From UBA4124 sp052034745 (GTDB lineage: Bacteria > Patescibacteriota > Minisyncoccia > Phycocordibacterales > UBA9973), in contig JBPOIF010000029.1 in NCBI GenBank assembly GCA_052034745.1, positions 1 through 17,345 of the forward strand: 17,345 bases of DNA, written 5' to 3'. Positions 13,805 to 17,345 of the stretch are shown here, piece by piece. The first letter of the stretch is position 1, and each line of letters starts with the position of its first letter. A program made the position numbers and the translations under genes. The notes beneath the pieces were generated by a model, which saw only the letters and a program-made list of their open reading frames with translations, searched no databases and was not told the origin of the DNA.

Positions 13805-14140
13805 ATGAAAAAATCGACACCACAAACAATTGCACTTGCTGAAGCACTTAGGAAAAGAGGTGTGCAAGTAGAACTTGAACATTGGGACGGACACAAGCAT
13901 GTCGATATATTTATTCCAGAAGGGAAAATATATATTGAAGTTGATGGCCCACTGCACGACATGAGACCAAAACAGGTTGTTGCTGATTTCAATCGAGATT
14001 ATTTTTCTGCAAAAGAAGGATTTTTTACAAAACATATTACAAACCAAGAGATAGAAGAACATCTCGAAGCCATTGCTGATGCAATTGCAAAAGTAGCAAA
14101 AGAATCAGCTGATAAAATGGGGGATAATTTGCATAAATAA
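13805..14140 (+). CDS. Small DUF559/Vsr-like endonuclease-fold protein
   Basis: 111 aa. The pattern VDIFIPEGKIYIEVDGPLHD (33-52), with D34 and E45-V-D47-G, then QVVADFNRDYF (57-67) and GFFTKHITNQEI (72-83), matches the compact restriction-like fold of DUF559 and Vsr-type proteins, where an Asp and an E-x-(D/K)-G pair form the metal site. The N-terminal helix (TPQTIALAEALRKRGVQVEL) also fits. It starts 3 nt after hsdS and stops 1 nt before the acetyltransferase gene, so it is part of the R-M operon. The C-terminus (84-111) is helical. It could be a nicking or accessory nuclease; the family's in vivo role is poorly known. The call rests on motifs seen by eye. Confidence 0.72.
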   Translation: MKKSTPQTIALAEALRKRGVQVELEHWDGHKHVDIFIPEGKIYIEVDGPLHDMRPKQVVADFNRDYFSAKEGFFTKHITNQEIEEHLEAIADAIAKVAKESADKMGDNLHK

Positions 14141-14141
14141 T

Positions 14142-14624
14142 ATGACCCGCGATGAATTGTTTCAAAAGGAGATGAAAATAGCCGAAGAGATATTTGGCAC
14201 CGAGAGTGCTCCGGACCAGATGCCGATCACAAGGGCTTCTGCCGAGAAGCTCACAGCGCTCTGTGGAGATCGCTGGCTTGAGAGTGAGTTTGATGAAGCT
14301 GGTGAGCCGATCTCATGGTCAGTCGTGATGCCGACACAGCGAGACCTTGCAGAACAGTTTGTTCGAGGAGAGATCACCGAAAGACAATTTCTCGATTGTA
14401 CTCAGCCACAGGATATGTACGATGCGCTCTATATCGTCTCGATCATTACAGTGCCCGCACAGCGAGGGCGGGGATTGGCAAGTGCAGTGCTTACTCGTGC
14501 ATTGCAAAAGGCTCCCGTGACCCCAGACGCACTTTTTGTCGCCTGGCCGACCACTCCTGAAGGCGCCGCGCTCCTGCACAAATTCCAAACAACCTTCCCA
14601 AAACCTATTCAGATTCGAATATAG
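14142..14624 (+). CDS. GNAT-like acetyltransferase, last gene of the operon
   Basis: 160 aa. The segment IVSIITVPAQRGRGLASAVLTRALQ (98-122) is the GNAT motif A: a beta strand, then Q-R-G-R-G-L-A, which binds the pyrophosphate of acetyl-CoA, and its helix. LFVAWPTTPEGAALLHKFQ (131-149) fits motif B. The N-terminal 95 residues are weakly GNAT-like and may hold the acceptor site. The substrate cannot be predicted. ATG 14142 lies 1 nt after the upstream stop, so it is co-transcribed at least in part, yet its composition is host-like rather than A/T-rich; it may be an older resident gene that the R-M genes joined. Its TAG stop (14622-14624) lies within the first operator-like half-site of the regulator region. 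Confidence 0.7.
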   Translation: MTRDELFQKEMKIAEEIFGTESAPDQMPITRASAEKLTALCGDRWLESEFDEAGEPISWSVVMPTQRDLAEQFVRGEITERQFLDCTQPQDMYDALYIVSIITVPAQRGRGLASAVLTRALQKAPVTPDALFVAWPTTPEGAALLHKFQTTFPKPIQIRI

Positions 14625-14652
14625 GGGTATTTTCAATACTATAACCCCTTCG
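14616..14652. promoter_or_regulatory. Imperfect inverted pair of the CGAATA-GGGGTAT element
   Basis: CGAATATAGGGGTAT (14616-14630) and ACTATAACCCCTTCG (14638-14652) are inverted, diverged copies of the half-site found in the 38-bp palindrome just downstream. Paired as RNA, AGGGGT/ACCCCT makes a hairpin with a distant T-rich tract (14660-14667), so it may also act as a weak terminator for the acetyltransferase gene. Confidence 0.55.
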
Positions 14653-14667
14653 CTTGTCTTCTTTTTT

Positions 14668-14705
14668 AACTATACCCCTTATTCGCGCGAATAAGGGGTA
14701 TAGTT
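14668..14705. promoter_or_regulatory. Perfect 38-bp palindrome, probable operator of the ArsR-type regulator
   Basis: The 19-nt arm AACTATACCCCTTATTCGC is followed directly by its exact reverse complement. The right arm contains a TATAGT -10-like box and abuts TATACT (14707-14712), so a bound repressor would block the regulator's own promoter. There is no T run after it on either strand, arguing against a terminator. The half-site CGAATAAGGGGTATAG recurs with 1-2 changes at 15019-15033 before the exporter gene. Confidence 0.75.
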
Positions 14706-14712
14706 GTATACT
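14699..14712 (+). promoter_or_regulatory. -10 region of the ArsR-type regulator gene
   Basis: Two -10-like boxes, TATAGT (14699-14704) and TATACT (14707-14712), lie at the right edge of the palindrome. Either gives a leader of about 20-27 nt before ATG 14738. AGGAG (14722-14726) lies 11 nt before that ATG, one of the few Shine-Dalgarno-like sequences in the window, and supports the 14738 start. Confidence 0.55.
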
Positions 14713-14737
14713 AGGATTTGTAGGAGTAGTAATTTGT

Positions 14738-15025
14738 ATGAGTATAAAAATGACTATAAAACCAAAAGATATGGAGCGACTTTTGAAAGTGCTCGCAAAC
14801 AAGAGGAGACTCGAGATCGTGAGTTATCTCAAGACCAAAAAAGAGTCTACGGTGAGTGCTATTTCGGGGAAGATCAAACTTTCGTTCAAGGCGACGTCAA
14901 AGCATTTGTCCATACTCTACGGAGCCGACCTTGTGGCTAAGGAGCAGAGGAGCCTGCAAGTCTTTTATCGTCTCTCGCCAGAGATGCCACACATCGCAAA
15001 ACAAATCTCTAATTCGCTCGAATAA
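14738..15025 (+). CDS. ArsR-family winged helix-turn-helix transcriptional regulator
   Basis: 95 aa, typical ArsR length. MERLLKVLANKRRLEIVSYL is the ArsR N-terminal signature. STVSAISGKIKLSFKATSKH followed by LSILYGADLVAKEQR is the helix-turn-helix with recognition helix, and SLQVFYRLSP is the wing. There is no cysteine, so a classical Cys-based metal site is absent; the effector may be an organic compound or redox-independent. The start at 14738 is chosen over ATG 14654, which lies upstream of the palindrome and promoter; ATG 14750 is an alternative. The palindrome in front suggests autorepression. The TetA-like exporter starts 54 nt downstream with a related half-site in its promoter region, so they form a regulator-pump module. 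Confidence 0.88.
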   Translation: MSIKMTIKPKDMERLLKVLANKRRLEIVSYLKTKKESTVSAISGKIKLSFKATSKHLSILYGADLVAKEQRSLQVFYRLSPEMPHIAKQISNSLE

Positions 15026-15058
15026 GGGATATAAGAGGGCTCAAAATAAATAGGGTAT
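15012..15058. promoter_or_regulatory. Operator-like half-sites before the MFS exporter
   Basis: The stretch 15012-15033 matches 14681-14702, the centre and right arm of the 38-bp palindrome, at 20 of 22 positions, though here it is a half-site rather than a palindrome. A shorter relative, AATAGGGTAT (15049-15058), lies just before the exporter's -10. Both overlap the end of the regulator gene and the exporter promoter. Confidence 0.6.
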
Positions 15059-15061
15059 CTC

Positions 15062-15070
15062 TGCTATACT
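15062..15070 (+). promoter_or_regulatory. Extended -10 promoter for the MFS exporter
   Basis: TG-C-TATACT ends 9 nt before ATG 15080, giving a leaderless or nearly leaderless transcript. No clear -35 is present; the operator-like half-sites lie where activator or repressor contact would be expected. Confidence 0.68.
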
Positions 15071-15079
15071 CCAAGTCTC

Positions 15080-16231
15080 ATGAAGACAAAAGCGCTTCTC
15101 CTCATCACTATATTTGTCGATATCATCGGGCTCGGGATCATCATCCCGGTGCTTCCGTTTTATGTGGAGAGCTTTGGTGTCTCTGATGCAGTGGTCACGG
15201 TTCTCTTTGCGATGTATGCACTCTTGTCATTTCTCTCGGCGCCGTTTCTCGGATCGCTCTCAGATCGTATCGGGCGACGACCAGTCCTGGTGGTCAGTAT
15301 CATCAGTAGTGCGATCGGGTGGCTCGTCTTTGCATCGGCAAAGTCGGTCATCATCTTGTTTGTAGGGCGTATCATCGACGGACTCGCGGCGGGCAATATC
15401 ACGAGCGCGCAGAGTGCGCTCGCAGATATCGCGCGCGATGACAAAGAGCGCACCGTGAACATGGGGCTCTTTGGGGCACTCTTTGGTATCGGGTTTATTG
15501 TCGGTCCTGCAATCGGTGGAGCACTCTCGTCGATCAGTACGACGGCACCGTTTTGGTTCGTCGGGATCCTCGCGTCGATGAATGCGCTCTTTGCGATATT
15601 TTTTCTTCCCGAGACACACAAGGCAAAGCAGGTGGACAAAAAGATCTCGTACAACCCCTTTGTTCCGATTCGTGATGGACTCAAGACGCCGACGATGCGC
15701 AAGATATTTGCGACGTGGTTTATCTTTGGAGTGGCACTCTCGCTCCAGCAGAGTAGCTTCTCGCTCTACCTCGCACATACGTTTGGTATGAGTGCGTCGA
15801 TGATCGGGACACTCTTTGCGGGGATCGGCGTGCTCATCCTTATCAACCAGCTCATCCTCCTCAAGCACGTCTGGTTCAAGCTAGGAACACCGGCGCTCAT
15901 CGGACAGATCATGTTTGTCGTCTTTGCAGTCGGAATGTTCTTGCAGTCAGTACCGCTCCTCGTCGCGCTCCTTGTCGGACTTGTCGGAACGACGTTTGGG
16001 CAGGGGACACTGCGCGCTGTCTATGGAGGCATCATCGCAAATGCTGCACCGCTCAAGCGGGGGGAATATATCGGTATCGCGTCATCGCTCATGTCGCTCT
16101 CGATGGTTGTGGGGCCACTGCTTGCAACATTTCTCGTGACGCGAAACCCAGGGATCCCGTTTGTCCTTGCCGGTGCGATGGGACTCCTCGCATACTTTTT
16201 GAACGTGAACTGGAAACGGTATCGTAAATAA
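15080..16231 (+). CDS. MFS drug exporter, TetA-like (DHA1 family)
   Basis: 383 aa with about 12 membrane helices. The N-terminal FVDIIGLGIIIPVLPFYVE (12-30) is the TetA/DHA1 helix 1 signature. Motif A GSLSDRIGRRPV (58-69) lies in the loop between helices 2 and 3. The antiporter motif C GALFGIGFIVGPAIGG (132-147) marks a drug/H+ antiporter. Such pumps expel tetracycline-like or other hydrophobic compounds in exchange for protons; the substrate cannot be fixed from sequence. It sits behind an ArsR-type regulator with shared operator-like sequences and is probably de-repressed by its substrate. Codon use is host-like and GC-richer than the R-M region. The next gene's -10 box lies a few bases after its stop codon. 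Confidence 0.92.
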   Translation: MKTKALLLITIFVDIIGLGIIIPVLPFYVESFGVSDAVVTVLFAMYALLSFLSAPFLGSLSDRIGRRPVLVVSIISSAIGWLVFASAKSVIILFVGRIIDGLAAGNITSAQSALADIARDDKERTVNMGLFGALFGIGFIVGPAIGGALSSISTTAPFWFVGILASMNALFAIFFLPETHKAKQVDKKISYNPFVPIRDGLKTPTMRKIFATWFIFGVALSLQQSSFSLYLAHTFGMSASMIGTLFAGIGVLILINQLILLKHVWFKLGTPALIGQIMFVVFAVGMFLQSVPLLVALLVGLVGTTFGQGTLRAVYGGIIANAAPLKRGEYIGIASSLMSLSMVVGPLLATFLVTRNPGIPFVLAGAMGLLAYFLNVNWKRYRK

Positions 16232-16235
16232 GCGG

Positions 16236-16241
16236 TATACT
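16236..16241 (+). promoter_or_regulatory. -10 box for the anchored 165-aa protein, leaderless spacing
   Basis: TATACT begins 4 nt after the exporter's stop codon and ends 6 nt before ATG 16248. The -35 region would lie inside the exporter gene. The spacing matches the leaderless pattern elsewhere in the window. Confidence 0.55.
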
Positions 16242-16247
16242 TAGAAG

Positions 16248-16745
16248 ATGAAAAAACTTTCAATTGGTGTTGTTCTGCTTCTCGTTGTTCTGAGTTATCT
16301 CGTCGTGCGCAATCAACAGCAAACGGTTGTAAAAGAGGAGCCATCTCCTGAAGCACGATCGATCTGTTATATCTGGAACACCGAAGCGGGAGATAGTGCA
16401 TCGCTGTCGATGACATTTACCGGAGAAGGAGGAAGTGTTGTGAACGGATTTTTTAATTGGCGTCCTGCAGAAAAAGACAGCAAGACGGGTGCGTTTACAG
16501 GAACCGCAGGGCCACTTGATCAGTCGTCTATGTTGCGCACCGCAAACCTGTGGTGGGAGGCGAGTGCAGAGGGTACGACAGTGACCGAAGAACTCCAGGT
16601 AGTCTTTGGCGATGGAAGCGCGGGGGTAGGCTTTGGCGAGATGCGTGATCGAGGTGACGGCGTATATGTATATGCAGACAAGAGCGCGCTCTCATACGAA
16701 CCGACGCTCTCACAGACTGACTGTGACGACCCCGCAATCAAATAA
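16248..16745 (+). CDS. Exported, N-terminally anchored protein of unknown function
   Basis: 165 aa. MKKLSIGVVLLLVVLSYLVV is a basic-start hydrophobic segment acting as signal anchor or signal peptide; there is no lipobox cysteine right after it. The linker QQQTVVKEEPSPEA is followed by an extracytoplasmic domain rich in beta-type residues, Gly and Trp (CYIWNTEAGDSASLSMTFTG, NGFFNWRPAEKDSKTGAFTG), with two cysteines (C40 and C159) at its ends that could form a disulfide. The pattern of a short anchor and one small beta domain is common among uncharacterised Patescibacteria proteins. It has its own -10 box and ends at a strong terminator. No function is assigned. Confidence 0.8.
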   Translation: MKKLSIGVVLLLVVLSYLVVRNQQQTVVKEEPSPEARSICYIWNTEAGDSASLSMTFTGEGGSVVNGFFNWRPAEKDSKTGAFTGTAGPLDQSSMLRTANLWWEASAEGTTVTEELQVVFGDGSAGVGFGEMRDRGDGVYVYADKSALSYEPTLSQTDCDDPAIK

Positions 16746-16747
16746 AC

Positions 16748-16780
16748 AAAAAACACTCATCCAAGGATGAGTGTTTTTTT
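16748..16780. terminator. Bidirectional Rho-independent terminator between convergent genes
   Basis: ACACTCATCC (16753-16762), loop AA, and GGATGAGTGT (16765-16774) form a 10-bp stem with T7 on the plus side and an A run on the other. It serves both the 165-aa protein gene and the convergent 152-aa gene. Confidence 0.9.
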
Positions 16781-16793
16781 CAAAGAAGAGAGA

Positions 16794-17252
16794 CTAGATC
16801 TCTACTGATTCTTTTGAGTCTGATTCTCCTGATGCTTCAGAACCATCGGTTCCTCCACATGCTTTTGCAGAAGTCTTGAACGTTGCCCACGCTGCTTTCT
16901 TTTCAGCTTTGTAGGTAGTGGCTGCTGCACGGCGGTCTTTCTTTGCTGTTGCCCATGCAGCTTTTACTGCGTCACGACGAGCCTTTGCATCGGTGAGGGA
17001 CCATGCACTCATAAGTGCGGTCTTGCGAGCGGCGAGGACACTGGTAACGGTATCGTCAAATTTGCCCCATGATGTTGCGAGCGCATCTTCGCGAACTTCG
17101 ACTGCTTTTGCAACACAACTGATATCAACAGTCTTTGCAACAGTCGTTTTCTTTGATCGTTCGGTGCGGACGTCGTCACTGCCTTCTTTTGCGAGTGCAA
17201 ATGGACCCACAAGGAGTGCAAGGACAAACATACTAACGGTAAGGTACTTCAT
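16794..17252 (-). CDS. Secreted Ala/Lys-rich helical protein of unknown function
   Basis: 152 aa on the minus strand. A clear signal peptide, MKYLTVSMFVLALLVGPFALA, with a likely cut after ALA, precedes an acidic and basic mixed linker. A long helical region (about 45-132) follows, with Trp-centred repeats: TSWGKFDDTV, SAWSLTDAKARRDAVKAAW and KAAWATFKTSAKAC. Two cysteines (C46 and C132) bracket it and could close a helical hairpin by a disulfide. The tail is Ser/Glu/Asp-rich (GTDGSEASGESDSKESVEI). I believe proteins of this style recur in Parcubacteria genomes, but no characterised family is known to me. The start at 17252 is 7 nt after a -10-like box. Confidence 0.8.
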   Translation of the reverse strand: MKYLTVSMFVLALLVGPFALAKEGSDDVRTERSKKTTVAKTVDISCVAKAVEVREDALATSWGKFDDTVTSVLAARKTALMSAWSLTDAKARRDAVKAAWATAKKDRRAAATTYKAEKKAAWATFKTSAKACGGTDGSEASGESDSKESVEI

Positions 17253-17259
17253 GTTTTTT

Positions 17260-17265
17260 TGTATA
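17260..17265 (-). promoter_or_regulatory. -10 box for the secreted helical protein
   Basis: The minus strand reads TATACA, 7 nt before ATG 17252 (leaderless spacing). An alternative extended -10, TGG-TACAAT on the minus strand (17291-17299), would give a leader of about 30 nt. The two cannot be separated by eye. Confidence 0.45.
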
Positions 17266-17323
17266 TTTCAATTAAACGGGTAACCATCTTATTGTACCAT
17301 GGCACCCAGGCACGACTTTGGAG

Positions 17324-17329
17324 TATACT
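17324..17329 (+). promoter_or_regulatory. -10 box for a gene at the right edge
   Basis: TATACT ends 7 nt before ATG 17337, the same spacing as the other leaderless candidates. No -35 is obvious. Confidence 0.45.
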
Positions 17330-17336
17330 TTGGGAT

Positions 17337-17345
17337 ATGAGTTGG
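17337..17345 (+). CDS. Start of a gene cut by the window edge (partial)
   Basis: ATG-AGT-TGG lies 7 nt after a TATACT box. Only three codons are visible, so this rests on the promoter-to-start spacing alone and nothing can be said about the product. Confidence 0.35.

Noticed and set aside
7460..14140. Classification as BREX, DISARM or a CRISPR-linked locus
   Set aside because: No PglZ, BrxC-type ATPase, DrmA/B helicase pair, Cas gene or repeat array is present; the recognisable core is ordinary hsdR/M/S.
14668..14705. The 38-bp palindrome as a terminator or insertion-sequence end
   Set aside because: No T run follows it on either strand, no transposase or target duplication is nearby, and its half-sites recur only around the regulator and exporter promoters.
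15160..15868. Long minus-strand ORFs inside the MFS exporter gene
   Set aside because: They are antisense frames of a membrane protein gene with host-like codon use; the charged, Arg/Asp-rich translation has no domain.

Overview
The window looks like chromosomal DNA of an ultra-small bacterium of the Candidate Phyla Radiation (Patescibacteria, probably Parcubacteria/Paceibacteria-like). This is inferred from style rather than from a marker gene. Genes are short and tightly packed, Shine-Dalgarno sequences are almost absent, and several genes start only 6-9 nt after a -10 box, as in leaderless mRNAs. Small anchored or secreted proteins of unknown function are common, and the tRNA-Tyr gene does not encode CCA. 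UGA works as a stop (for example the ATGA overlap of hsdM and the next gene), which argues against the UGA=Gly groups Gracilibacteria and Absconditabacteria.

Layout. 1-378: the tail of a partial gene, then a minus-strand tRNA-Tyr with its terminator. 405-2606: a small acidic ORF with its own promoter and terminator, followed by a membrane sensor protein (extracytoplasmic sensor plus PAS, no output domain) and a TrmH/RlmB-type rRNA 2'-O-methyltransferase. 2605-4355: a small minus-strand membrane protein diverging from gltX. 4356-4877: no conventional gene, but a consensus promoter, a structured transcript candidate of about 375 nt holding two related 14-codon ORFs in tandem, and two terminators. 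4876-7338: a small minus-strand secreted or anchored protein, a PIF1-family helicase, and a small minus-strand hypothetical protein.

7424-14624 is the accessory core: a type I restriction-modification operon in the order hsdR, hsdM, unknown 483-aa protein X, hsdS, small DUF559/Vsr-like nuclease, GNAT-like acetyltransferase. X starts inside the hsdM stop codon and ends in a recognisable PD-(D/E)XK nuclease core. HsdS has two visibly homologous target-recognition domains. The section from X through hsdS is much more A/T-rich than the flanking genes, which suggests acquisition. The locus therefore encodes three nuclease-type modules (HsdR, X and the small protein) beside one methylase and one specificity subunit, a good candidate for an expanded defence system.

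14616-16231: an ArsR-type regulator and a TetA-like MFS exporter. A perfect 38-bp palindrome lies at the regulator's promoter, and diverged copies of its half-site lie nearby and upstream of the exporter, so a self-regulated efflux module is likely. 16248-17345: two exported small proteins converging on a shared terminator, and the start of a further gene at the window edge.
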